DNA of 60,000 nucleotides from Mesostigma viride (Eukaryota > Streptophyta > Mesostigmatophyceae > Mesostigmatales > Mesostigmataceae): assembly GCA_009746045.1 (NCBI GenBank), contig RPFO01000359.1:241683-301682 (forward strand), given 5' to 3'. This document shows positions 10,696 through 21,722 of this stretch, one piece after another; the first letter of the stretch is position 1; every line of letters starts with the position of its first letter. The position numbers were made by a program, and so were the translations under genes. The notes beneath the pieces were generated by a model. The model did no database searches, was not told where the DNA came from, and saw nothing but the letters and a program-made list of their open reading frames with translations.

Positions 10696-11292
10696 CAGGG
10701 TCCTGTTCACCAGGGCCGCCTAGGTCACCCAGTACCCCTTGGGCAGGTCCAAGGGGTAGGTTGTGGCTTCCAGCCATGGGGGTTGGTTGGAGTCTGTTTT
10801 TCATACATCTGCGTGCCCTATGCCCAATAAAATCTGTTTTGATTTTCTCAACACCATGGAATTTCGTTATGCACACCTTCATAGGTGGGCATGGGATGTA
10901 TCTCACACCTTTATTCCCTAGGGCGTATGCCTTGGTGGAATGGCCTTGAGCTCAGTGGCTCAGGTGCCCCCATTCAAGTGGAGGGTCAAAGCTCCCTTGA
11001 CAGGTGGTTACCCAGGACCCCAGTTCACTGTGGATATCCTGGGCCACCTGGCCTTACTGTTCAGTGGCAGTATAGGCATGGGTGCTGTCATGTTGTCTAG
11101 TACAACGTGCTCAGCACAGGTGCAGGATGAAATATTCCTGTCACCTGTCACCAGGACTTCAGTCCCCCATGTGCAGGGCAGGGGTGGCTGGTCTCCCACG
11201 TTGTGCAGGTGCAATGTGGCCAGGTCCAGGATGTCATAGTCCTGTCACCTGTCACTCGGACTTCAGCCCCCTCTGTGCAGGGCAGGGGTGGC
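10696..11292 (+). other. 3' non-coding region of outer Copia element, upstream part
   Basis: No convincing ORF. It holds two imperfect copies of a unit of about 105 bp (CCTGTCACCTGTCAC...GCAGGGCAGGGGTGGC) near 11130-11190 and 11236-11292. The inner Copia element inserted at the end of the second copy, duplicating GTGGC. The region continues at 18951. Confidence 0.7.
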
Positions 11293-11765
11293 AGTTAGTC
11301 TCCATGCTTTGCTGTAGACTAAGTCTCAAAGGCATTGTGAATACAACGTATGAATAAGCCTTGTAAACCTACGTTGGTACGTGAATATAAATACCACGTG
11401 GGCTATGCAGATAGGAATGCTAGTCGAGTCGCATACGTTTCCCTAGATAGGTACTTTGGGTACTGAGGTACGTGACAGATGTCAGTACCCAGTATACGTA
11501 GTGTCCTGTCATTGGACGGTACTAGAGTATCCTAGATAGGGACCGTACTGCAGCGTGCATTGATCTGTGATCGCACGATGCAGTGACTAGACGGCTACCT
11601 GTCATCGTGTGGCCTCGGGCCAACGGTCTGCACCCAACGGTCACTGGCGGCGCAGCCGGTGAGAGGAACGTTGATAAAGGGTAAACCTATTTTCTAATGA
11701 ACCAAGCAATTCATTGCTCCAAGCTTTCAGTGTTCTCAAGCAATATATCCCACCGCATTCTAACT
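11293..11765 (+). repeat. 5' LTR of inner Copia element
   Basis: 473-bp direct repeat of 18478-18950. It contains TATAAATACC near 11386, a plausible TATA box, and several short inverted motifs such as GGTACTTTGGGTACTGAGGTACGTG. Confidence 0.93.
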
Positions 11766-11783
11766 TGAATTTTATTTGCTACC

Positions 11784-14358
11784 ATGGCTATCACGAACAA
11801 GAATGTCGCTAAGAAGCTTACCTACAACGAGGATGATGATGGGCAGGATCGGCGGATGCCCAGAGACAACAACAAGAAGCCGGCTGGCGATGCGGCCATT
11901 TCCAAGAAAAAGAAAAAGAACAAAAAGACTCACAATGGTTGCCAGGACGAGGGGACGGCGGCTGCAAAGCCGACCGACCTACCCCCCTCCCCTGCGAGGC
12001 CGGAGGCCGAGACGGCTCCCCCCGGGGAGACCGGCTTACCCTCGACTCCGGCGGCCGCCCCAGCCGCAACCACGGCTGGCGCGGCCATGGCTGCGGAGAC
12101 CTCGGTGGTAAACCCCACTGAGGCTCCACAGTCCGGCCCCACGTTGCCATCTCTTCGGGAGCGTATGCCCCGTCAGACGGCCTCGGTGGCACCGGACGGG
12201 ACGATTACCTTTCGTCCCGCCACATCAAACCTTAATGTCCCTTTCGCCCAGGGACATAACCACATTGAGCTAACGTTTGGGCGACCCTCTGCGTCCCTTC
12301 TTCGCAAGAAGAAGGACATGGAGAGTATTAAACTCGCACGGGTGGTGCGAAAACCTGTGGAACCCATCGCCGGACAACCAATGTCCGACGATGAGGTATC
12401 CGACACTGCCAGTCTCCCCGATGGGGAGACTGAGATCAATCTTACCCCAGCGCTCCTGGCGGTCGAGCAGGCCGCGCTGGTGGCAAATGAAGAACGCCGA
12501 GCGCGGCAGCGGGACCGAGAGGTCCGCCGAGAGGCGGCTTTTCGGCTCGCCGCTAAGCGGCAAGAATATGAAGAGGAAGCCGCCCGTCGCCTGGCTACCC
12601 ACCAGGCGATGGCGGACGCGTACCGCGAGGCCACCCAGCGGTTACGTGACCTCTTAAAAAATGCTGACTATCCCATGGACTATGCGGACAGTCAAGACCT
12701 GGCCGAGCTTGCTCGGTCAGCACACTTTAAAACCATGTCCTCCATCACCCAAGCCAGGGTCACGGAGGCCATCTTGGCCAAACATGGGGTGGTAGCTGAA
12801 GAAGCCCCCCCGCTGGAAACCACCAGCAAGAAACCCTCTCCCCCCCAACCCCTGCAGTACAAGGAGGGACTGCTGGCCCTGGGCGCGAGGAAGGGCAAAG
12901 AGGCGGACTGTCCAGTCCGGCCTGCTATGATCATGGGAGAACCACTCCCTGACATACCCGAGGATGAGGCTGCTTTTCAGGCAGCCCTCCGGGAGCATGA
13001 GGTACGCAAGGAGATGAAGCGTCTCATGCGGGAGGAGGCCAGGAGGAGAGCAGAGGCAGACACCCCTGCCCGCCCCTCCACCGATGGGGCTGGACCCAGT
13101 GGGGTTACCCGGACACCCCCGGGCTCCCCCAGGGCCACCATGACCCCCCCTCCCCCTCCCCCACCACCCCAGGTTCGCCCTGTGGGTTGGGGCCCCCTCC
13201 CAAACCAGGGGGGGTGGCCAGGACCCCAGGAGGCCCTGGGGGGAGGTGCAGAGGTGCCACAGGCACCCAACAGGCCTGCTGAGGCCCCCCCAAGGAGCGG
13301 GGATGTCCTGGAACAGCTCGCCATTCTCCAGGCCCAGCTGGCCTCGTTGCAAGATCAGCAGTTAACAGCTAACCAGCTGCAAACTGTCGAGGGCCTGCGC
13401 GCCCTGATGTCGCGGTATGAGCGGGGGACCATCAACCTGGACCCCACCCGCCTGCAACAAGCAACCGACAGCTTCTTGAGGGCCAACCCCCCTCTCACAG
13501 GTGTGTTTAACCCTCATAAAAAGGAATCCAAAATCAATATTGCTGGCTTGCCTGAGGGTCACACTGTTGAACAAGCTAAGCAATTTGTTTTTGCTTTGGA
13601 GTATGGGATGGAAGGTCTTAACCTTAGACATCAGTTTAAGGCTCTCAGGGCCTCCTCCACATTCCATCAATCATCTCCTGCAATCAGAGCATTGATTCAA
13701 ACCTATCAGGAACGTACCCTGACACCTGAAGCAGCCATTGAACAGTGGCCTACCTTTATCACTGATCTGAAACAGCTAGTGCTTACCAATAACCACATGG
13801 AAGCAGTAGAACGTTTCAACTGGCTTGCTGCATATAAGGTGAACAAGAATAACCTCTCTGGGGATGCAAAAACATACAGGGTAATGATTGAGAAAGACCT
13901 TGAGCTTCTCAAGCTCCAACCAAGGTATCTCATCCACACCTGGCTAACAAAAGCTAATTTGCAACCTTCTGTCCTGGCTACCCTGCTTACAGGCCTCAAG
14001 TCCCTCTGGGACAACTTCAGAGCTGCCATGCTCTATATCGAGGAGGCAGTGGACCCCCTGGGTACTGGCAACAACCAGGCCCAGGACCCCAAGGTCCAGG
14101 GTGTCCAAGGCCACAAACGCAAGGGGCAGGCCAGCCAGGGGGGGCACCCAAGACCCACAAGTCCTCCCACCAAGGGGGCAGTGGCTCTCAGGGGCGTGGC
14201 AACACGTGGCACCGTGTGCCCCTGCATGGCAACCCCAACAACAACAACAACAACAACAACAACAGGTCCCAGCAGGGCAACAATAACAACAGGTCCCAAC
14301 AGGGCCAAAACAACAACAACAACAGGTCCCAGCAGGGCCAGAACCGGTCCCAGCAGGG

Positions 14359-14389
<31 letters not shown>

Positions 14390-14417
14390 CAGCCTGGCAA
14401 CCCTGGGGGGTCCATAA
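11784..14417 (+). CDS. Gag polyprotein of inner Copia element
   Basis: This 877-codon ORF starts 19 bases after the 5' LTR (MAITNKNVAKKL). The N-terminus is basic and Lys-rich. A charged coiled-coil-like region follows (about residues 230-300, rich in A, E, R, with RRARQRDREVRREAAFRLA), then Pro-rich linkers (about 440-530) and a capsid-like helical region (about 590-770, with GLPEGHTVEQAKQF and RASSTFHQSSPAIRA). The end is encoded by CAA/ACA-rich repeats read as poly-Thr. The zinc knuckle is not in this frame but in the pol frame, so pol products need a frame change. It assembles the virus-like particle by family knowledge. Confidence 0.85.
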
Positions 14418-17400
14418 GGTGCCTGAGGTGCTTCCAACGAGGGCACGCACGGCACAACTGCCCCAACAACGACTCCCTGGCCAACGGGGTGGATCTCTGC
14501 CCGGGCTGCTGGCACGCACGTCATCCCCTGGGGCCTCCAGGCAGCCGTTGCAACAGGCCTCGCTACCCAAATCAATGTGAGTTCACTCACCTTATGTACT
14601 CTGAGGATGATGATCTCATTACCATTGGGGATGGCAACCAGGGCATAATTGATTTTGAGGCAGCAACCTTACTGTCCTCCCAACACCCTGTTCTGGAACC
14701 TTACATAAAAGCACTAACCCCTACTGTTGACAACTCCATAGATATCAAGGAGCTTGCTCATCAGCTGCACCTAGCCATGGGTCATGAAACAGTGGCTGAG
14801 GAACTGGCCAGACGGCTGGGGGGTAGTAGCATGGGAAAACAACTCAGGAATGCAGTAAAACTGGCTAGACAACACTGTCAAGAATGTCAGTTCAATAGCC
14901 CCAAACCTCAAAAATGGCATACTGCAACTCCTTCCACCAATAGGGGCATGATAGTGGGGGATGTGATGCACATCAACAAAGATGTCCAACCCTACCTGAT
15001 CCTAAAAGACTCATGGTCCAGGTTCACAGTAATGGAACCCCTACCTGGCATGTCTGCAGGGCAGCTACGTGTTGCACTCATGATTGCTTTACCCAGATTC
15101 TACCCAGTTGACAGAATTTTGCTTGATCAACAATTTTCTTGTCTGACTGACCTGGAAGGGTGTGAAGCAATAGAGATTGCTGGGCTGGAAGATCATGAGG
15201 GTCAGGGGGTCATTGAAAGAACCATCAGATCTGTCAAAACCCTACTAGCCAAAAATCCTTCCAAGGATGCTACTTCAGGGGTCTATTGTGACAGGGCACT
15301 CTGGTGTCATGAAATGTGCACAACCCTAAACATGAGACCTGTCTTGCATGCCACGTGGGGTGAAGTAATCCCAGCAGGCCTGCAGGCAGGTGTATATCCC
15401 CCAGAGGTGATAGCACTGTACAACACTGCACGTGCACAAACCTCAGCAAAACTGGCAGAAAAAGATAAAACCCATTCCAGGCCAGTATTCCAAAAAGGTG
15501 ATCAAGTTCTCTATTACAAGGAAAACAGCTTTGGTAAGGTTGGAACTTGGCTAGGTCCAGTTACCATCCGTGGATTTACCAAAAACAGCAAGACCGTGGA
15601 GGTCAAGCACAATATCAATGGGAAGCGTCACAGGGTGAGCTGTCATAGAATTAAGAAGTATTATTCTCCCATGGCAGACGTGCCTGGGGAAGAGTCTTTA
15701 AGCATGGACTCACTACTTCTATCTGGCAACTCCAGCATGCCCAGCAGTAGCTCTGAGCCACCAATTACTGCTGTTGACAGCACCACAGCACCCTCTGTGA
15801 ACCCTTCCACCCTCAGTGAAGCCAGGCCCACTTCACAACCTGGGGATTGCTTAACCAGGCACGAGGTAGCTGGGTTGGAAGCATTAGCTCAGCCCCAAGG
15901 CACCAAATTGTCTGCCAACCCTCCCGCTCTGAGGTCAAGATTGGCAGTCGCCTTGCAAGCATTACACAGGTCACATAAGCAACAAGCTGCTGTGGCCGCA
16001 GGGTTGGCAAAAGTCTCAGCTGTGTGCACTAGTCAGGACCCCTGGACCCTGGCAATAGACACTCAGGCACAGGTCAGTGTGATCAGTGCACAAGCCATCC
16101 CTGGTCTTGAGATTGCACCTTCATTTTGGGCACGGGTGCAGGATTTCTCAGGCCAAAGCTCACTGGATGTAGTGGGACAAGTGATGCTCCCTATACTTGG
16201 TATTCAGACACCCTTCCAGGTGGTGGAGGGGTACTCTGGTAACACCTTGTTGGGGGAACCTTTTGTATCCTATCCTGGGGTGCTTATCTCAGCTAATGAG
16301 CTCAGTGTCACAGGGGTGGGTGCAGTTCCTCTGGACCACTTTAAAATCCCTCTCTCCAGTATTGTCCCTGGTATGGATGCTGTCATCAAGGCAGTCAACA
16401 CTCAGTATGCACCAGGGGAGATCCCTGATCTGGACAAGTTAGTGCACAGCCAGTTCCTCCATCCCTCAGCCTTTGGGCTGGGTAAGTGGGACATAGCCAT
16501 GCACTCACCCCACCAAATCTCCCACGTCATACAAGAATGCAAAACACAAAAAGGGTTTACCAAGTGGCTGATGGCCATTGTCCACCAAGCCAGGCAGGAA
16601 TGGGTCCTGCCCAACCCCAAAAACCCTCAATACAAACCGCCTGTCACCCCTTCATGGGACGTGCCAGAGGGAGCCAAAAAGCTCAGATTAAAATTTGTTC
16701 TCAAACAAAAACCACAAAAAGTGGGCTCCCCAATCTTCCATGCCAGACCATGTGTCACAGAATTAAAGGGGACCTCCACACTGCCAAAAGGGGAAACATA
16801 CACACCTGGGCTGCAACAAACCTCACTCAGGATCATGCTCTCCCTCTTCCTCCACAACCTCAATGCAGGCCAAGACTATGTCTGCAAAGCCACTGATATT
16901 AAAAGGGCCTTCCTCAGGGGGGACCCAGAAAAGGCTGAATCTGTGTGGAAAGGGAAGGTGTACGTGGTAGACACCCCAGCTGTGTGGAAACCTTATATTG
17001 ATGAGCCCCACCTTATCATCAACATTGGGGTGGAAGGGCTTGTCAGTGCCCCAAAAATTTTCAGAGACTCAGCAGAGGAAGTATTCAAAAAGCTCAAGGC
17101 CACGTATGATGACCTGGACCCATGCTTTTTTGTTGTACCCACCCCCTCTGGACTGCTGTTCTTTGTGTGGCATGGAGATGACCAACTCATTTGTGGGCCT
17201 AGAGCTGAGGTGGAAACCTTTATTCAGCAGGTCCAGGAATCATATGAGATTGGCAAACAGGTGGAATTGAGCACAACCCCCATCCAGTTCTGTGGCATCA
17301 TGTTGCAGCTGCATAGGCAGCCAGATCAGTGGGTCTGCTCTCTCTCCCCTCCTGCAGAATATATCCAAGATTGTCTAGATCTGCTGCAGGACAACTACCT

Positions 17401-18103
17401 CCCCTTACATATGTGTGCCACTGTTCAGGGCAAACTGGGGTGGTGGTCAGCCATCTGTGGGGCTCCCTTAGCTGTCATCAGCAGGGTCACCCATGATGTT
17501 CTAGTCAAGATCAAATGCAGTCACATCAGGAAGTTGGTCAATGACTGTCCCCCCCTCATCCTCCATGGCCTGAATCTGATGGAAGACATCCACATCCAAT
17601 GTGTCATGGACAGCTCCATGGAGAGCAGAACAATCAATCAGATGGGGGCACGGGAATCAGGGCTGTTTTTTCTCACCAACAGGTCAGATTACATGTCCCT
17701 CACTTCCTGGTACAGCAGGCTACACCGCAGAAAACCTGGCAGCAGCAACTCAGCTGAATGTCGTGCTGTGGTGTCTGCTGCATTGCATGCTCGTTCCCTG
17801 CAGCACATGCTCACCTGGCTACAAACCCAGGCAGGCAGCACATGCAATGTCATCTCACATCTCTATACTGACAGCCAATCTGTGATCAGTTTTCTAACCA
17901 AGAAATCTGTCTCTGCTGCTGTCCACACTGACTTGGATTGGGTGATCCTCAAACAGGAGGCCACCTATTTTTCCAGCTGGACTCATGTGGATGATGAGGA
18001 CAACCCAGCAGACGCTCTCACGAAGCTGCGGGATGCTGCTGGCCAACAGTACCAGCTCCTCTTTCAGAACATGAACCCCTATGATATCAGAGTCAGTGTT
18101 TGA
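14216..18103 (+). CDS. Pol polyprotein of inner Copia element (NC-INT-PR-RT-RH)
   Basis: This open frame of 1295 codons lies in the -1 frame relative to gag and overlaps it from 14216 to 14417 in an asparagine-coding CAA tract. It holds a CCHC knuckle CLRCFQRGHARHNC near 14419; an integrase HHCC region near 14757-14890; catalytic D at GDVMH (14959), D at LLDQQF (15118) and E at VIERTIRS (15208); a retropepsin-like LAIDTQAQVSV near 16050 followed by LLGEPF; RT motif A KATDIKRAFLRG near 16888; the RT active site WHGDDQ near 17168 in place of the usual YVDD; RNase H acidic positions in VMDSSMES, SAECRAVV and YTDSQSV; and the C-terminal PADALTK. The first ATG is not a likely real start. A gag-pol frameshift is inferred. 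Confidence 0.9.
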
Positions 18104-18477
18104 ATAAATGACTGGCCATAGCACAGTACACAACCACCACACCCCCTTACCACAGCGATAGCTGCTGGGCGCCATAAAATTCAACACATTCGTTGTGGGG
18201 TGTGAGTGCTGGCTAGGTCAGATTTGTATCCATTTGCAGCTTGAGGACACAAGCTTTGTATCCATTTACTTAATGTGTGCTTCAGTAACTGGCCAAACCA
18301 GCCAGCTGTGTACACCTTATTTAATGTGCAATATAACACCTGGCCAGAACAGCCAGCTGTAACCAACCTGGCTCAACCAGCCATGTCTCTTTTGTACCCC
18401 TAATCAACTTAAAAACAATAACAATAATGTTGGGGGTGCAGACCTGCATTAAGAAATAAATAATAAAACAATACTGG
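18104..18477 (+). other. 3' non-coding region of inner Copia element
   Basis: No ORF. It contains three or four degenerate copies of a CTGGCCAAACCAGCCAGCTGT-like unit (18290-18390) and an A-rich tract just before the 3' LTR that may include the polypurine primer. Confidence 0.6.
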
Positions 18478-18950
18478 AGTTAGTCTCCATGCTTTGCTGT
18501 AGACTAAGTCTCAAAGGCATTGTGAATACAACGTATGAATAAGCCTTGTAAACCTACGTTGGTATGTGAATATAAATACCACGTGGGCTATGCAGATAGG
18601 AATGCTAGTCGAGTCGCATACGTTTCCCTAGATAGGTACTTTGGGTACTGAGGTACGTGACAGATGTCAGTACCCAGTATACGTAGTGTCCTGTCATTGG
18701 ACGGTACTAGAGTATCCTAGATAGGGACCGTACTGCAGCGTGCATTGATCTGTGATCGCACGATGCAGTGACTAGACGGCTACCTGTCATCGTGTGGCCT
18801 CGGGCCAACGGTCTGCACCCAACGGTCACTGGCGGCGCAGCCGGTGAGAGGAACGTTGATAAAGGGTAAACCTATTTTCTAATGAACCAAGCAATTCATT
18901 GCTCCAAGCTTTCAGTGTTCTCAAGCAATATATCCCACCGCATTCTAACT
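18478..18950 (+). repeat. 3' LTR of inner Copia element
   Basis: 473-bp partner of 11293-11765 with one visible substitution at 18565. Confidence 0.93.
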
Positions 18951-19416
18951 GTGGCTGGTCCTCACATGTTGTGCAGGTACAACATGGACAGTGCAGGGTG
19001 CAATAAACCTGTCACTCCTCAGGTTGCAGGTAACCTGAGCTCAGTTGACCCAGCCTGGCTGGGTATTCTTTCTCTGAGTGGGCGATGATGATGGAACAAC
19101 ATGGAACCTCTTAAACGGTTACCTTGGCATTTTTACATTGGCTTTCTTGGCTGGTGGTGCACTCCCTGGATAGGCAGACAGGCATAGCTATCTCCCTTGT
19201 GAGCTCGCGAGGAGGAGGAACTCCCCGGGCATGTTGAGCTAAACGTGATGCCATCACAAGTATTGCACGAGTTCTGGGGCCCATCTTTTTCAGTCCAGAT
19301 GTTGCAGTATGGGTGTCAGTTGCTCAGCACCTCAGTCAGCTTGGAGTCAGTCTCCTAGCTGGGCAGGGTCAGGCTTGAAGTCGCTAGCCTTCAACCTGAA
19401 AGGAAAACATAATGGG
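18951..19416 (+). other. 3' non-coding region of outer Copia element, downstream part
   Basis: This continues 10696-11292 after the nested insertion, starting with the second GTGGC copy. No gene was seen. A short purine-rich tract at 19398-19416 immediately precedes the outer 3' LTR and fits a polypurine primer. Confidence 0.65.
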
Positions 19417-19871
19417 AGTTAGATGAGATGCTTAGGCTGACACACGGATTTCCGGCCTGCGCGCCGCGTATTGCCTACCGCGGCTGAGCGGGACACCTCA
19501 GTACAGTACGGCAGGGTGTACGGTACTGAGGTGTCATGTGGACCGATGTGCGGTTAGTGCCAGACTGTTCCTAGGTGCTAGCTCGACCCGCCAGGTCCGG
19601 TGTAGCCGGGCCTGACGGGCCGAGTCTTAGCTGGTTGCTAGTGACGTGGTCGCATGGCATTGCGGTGTACACTTGTCCACTGGTCGTGTGCTGCAGGTAG
19701 CACCGCCATAGGCATATAGGCGTAGCACTGGGGAGTGCCACAGCACCCGAGTCTGCCCAGTTCCATTCTGAGCCCTCAGCTTTCATCGCTCTCTCATTGT
19801 ATTATTGTAATACAATCATCATTCGCTCTCAGCTTTCGCAGTTGTTCGTCGTCCCTAGTCTCCATCCAACT
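19417..19871 (+). repeat. 3' LTR of outer Copia element
   Basis: 455-bp partner of 3707-4161, followed by the second GGCAT target copy and the viral gene. Confidence 0.93.
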
Positions 19872-19876
19872 GGCAT

Positions 19877-21698
19877 CTGTCGTGGCCGGGTGATATTTGT
19901 TCGTCAAAGACATAGTATTTTCCGCGAACGAGACAAAGGCATCGTTGCTGCCCAAATATAGCTGAAAACATAATAGAAATGGGCCGTCTATGAGCTGCTC
20001 TGAAAAAACAACACACTTGCTTGGTGCCGGAGTGGCTGTTTTTACCAAAAAGAATTTTTCGGGAGATCCTTCAAAGTAGTATTTCGAAGCTTCTGTTTGC
20101 AGCGTGGTCACGGAGTGGCGCGAGAATGATTCTAGAGAATGGAGCGTCGTAGCGGGGCCGTCTATCTCCACGGTCTCTCCTGACAGGTTTGGCGAGTCCT
20201 TTACGGTTACGATCCTGTATCTGAGTTCTACATCATCGCCTTCGGATGGGTTTTGGAACGTTGTTGTCGTCAACTTCCCGTCCAACGCCACTTGAGACAC
20301 CCCGTTCGCCATCAGATGAAAACCGGTGAGAGGATTCAACGACTTCCCCCATCCAACGCCATGGTCTGCGTACACGCCGTTTATCGCGATTTTTACAGGA
20401 TTGAGGTACGAAATGTACGAACTCGGGGTCCGGATGCCGGAGTGAAGCTGGCTCATTTTTGAAACGCATATAAACATCCCTCCTTTTTTGGTGCTGCATG
20501 CGGTAAGGGTGGAGTCGTTGTATACGTCTATCTCGTAGTTCAAAAACTTATTACTGTCTGCCGCTACTGGCGCGGTGATTACGGCGTCTTCCCCGCGCAG
20601 TCCTCCGTTTTGCGAGAGGGAGACTCCGCCGATCGTCGGGGTGGTCGGCGTGAGCTGTGTGGAATTCATGTACCACCTGATGGGAAGTTTGCGTTGGTAC
20701 GCTAACGGGGTCGTCATCTTAATGCCCTGTTTGAGGGTCGTACCCTCCACTACCTCCCATGTAGCATTGGCGGGAGTGGTGCTCCAGTGGATTGCGTTCA
20801 AAGGTTCAATCGGTCCCATTCTCCAATCCGTGAGTGGCCAGTAGGTACGCGTGATGGTGAACGATCTCCCAGTTAGTGGAAGGCGGCGGTTGTCGTCGCG
20901 AATCGTTGCGAAAGACAACAACTCCACGCGGAGAGGGAGGCCGTTGAATCGAGATCCGCCGAGTCCAAAGAACGCATCGGAAAAATACGGGTACCCCACT
21001 GTTCCATCCACGACGTTATCGCCCATGGCCGATTGGGTCATGTGATAGTCGCGATACGTATATTTACAAATCCCACTCGCGTCGCCATTAGTAACATTGT
21101 AAGGAAGCTGAACTCGCACATCCTGGTCGTTGATGACGCTGAACGCGTTTTGGTGCGACACGGTCGTCCCGTCTTCGAGATGAAGGACGAAATCCCCGTT
21201 CAAATTAGTTATCGACGTGGTGCCTACTCCGTGTTGGTCGAAAAGATAGTCCAGTTGCGCGCGGGTCAGGACTCTGCCGCCAGGGTCTAGCAGCGTGTCA
21301 GGACTGAAGTCGAAGACGTGGTACTGGTTTGCTCCCACTTTCGCCGTAAGGTACGGTTCGTTTAGAGTGAGATCGTCGACTATCGTAGTGCCTTCCTTGA
21401 AATACGAATACCCGTTCACGACGAGGTTGTAGACGAGTTCCGATGGGTCACTCGCGGTTTCGTCGTCGTAATCGTCTCCGAGTCGCAAATTTGTCGGTTG
21501 GCTTGGATAAAAAATTTTGAATCCGTCGACGACAAGCGACTCATCAAATGGGTGCGACTTGCTCAGAAGCGACGACACGCTAGTCTCAAGCCCGTCGATG
21601 TCCGTTTCGACAGCAGAAACACGCTCCTCCATTTCGGGGTCGAGCGTTAACCCGGTGGCGAGGTTTGTCGGTCTGCTCAGGGTTGTAAGCACGACCAT
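19877..21698 (-). pseudogene. Large viral structural protein, N-terminal part (split by Copia)
   Basis: The gene starts at the ATG at 21698 (MVVLTTLSRPTN) and is open to the Copia insertion. An apparent 634-codon ORF exists only because the frame reads on into the LTR. About residues 18-48 form a short heptad-like segment (VSAVETDIDGLETSVSSLL), a possible trimerisation coil. The rest is beta-rich with many Tyr, Thr and Asn and no catalytic motif. The complete gene would be 1103 residues together with 2217-3706. A coil followed by long beta-rich sequence fits a fibre or other outer structural protein, but I cannot assign a family. It is transcribed divergently from the coiled-coil gene at 21723, 24 bases away. 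Confidence 0.82.
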
Positions 21699-21722
21699 TT
21701 ATTATCTACGTAGAATATAAAC
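21699..21722. promoter_or_regulatory. Near-palindromic bidirectional promoter region
   Basis: Only 24 bases separate the divergent ATGs. With the flanking base they read TTTATTATCTACGTAGAATA..., close to a palindrome around TACGTA with an A/T-rich TATA-like half on each side. Two-way initiation is inferred from position and symmetry. Confidence 0.55.

Larger units (their letters stand above)
11293..18950 (+). mobile_element. Inner Copia-type LTR retrotransposon, nested, apparently intact
   Basis: LTRs at 11293-11765 and 18478-18950 (473 bp) start AGTTAGTCT and end CATTCTAACT. They differ visibly at one base (C at 11380, T at 18565). Target duplication GTGGC flanks the element (11288-11292 and 18951-18955). 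Long uninterrupted gag and pol frames and near-identical LTRs suggest a recently mobile, possibly still active copy. It is related to, but clearly diverged from, the outer element into which it inserted. Confidence 0.95.
3707..19871 (+). mobile_element. Outer Copia-type LTR retrotransposon
   Basis: LTRs at 3707-4161 and 19417-19871 (455 bp each) looked identical on reading. They start AGTTAGATG and end CATCCAACT. The target duplication GGCAT lies at 3702-3706 and 19872-19876, inside a viral gene. The internal part has a gag-like region, then integrase, protease-like, reverse transcriptase and RNase H domains. A purine-rich stretch (GAAAGGAAAACATAATGGG) precedes the 3' LTR. The element is itself interrupted by a second Copia element at 11293-18950. 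Its coding region has several frame breaks although the LTRs match. Confidence 0.93.

Noticed and set aside
19794-21698. 634-codon ORF as a complete gene
   Set aside because: Its last codons come from the Copia LTR. The native gene continues at 3706.
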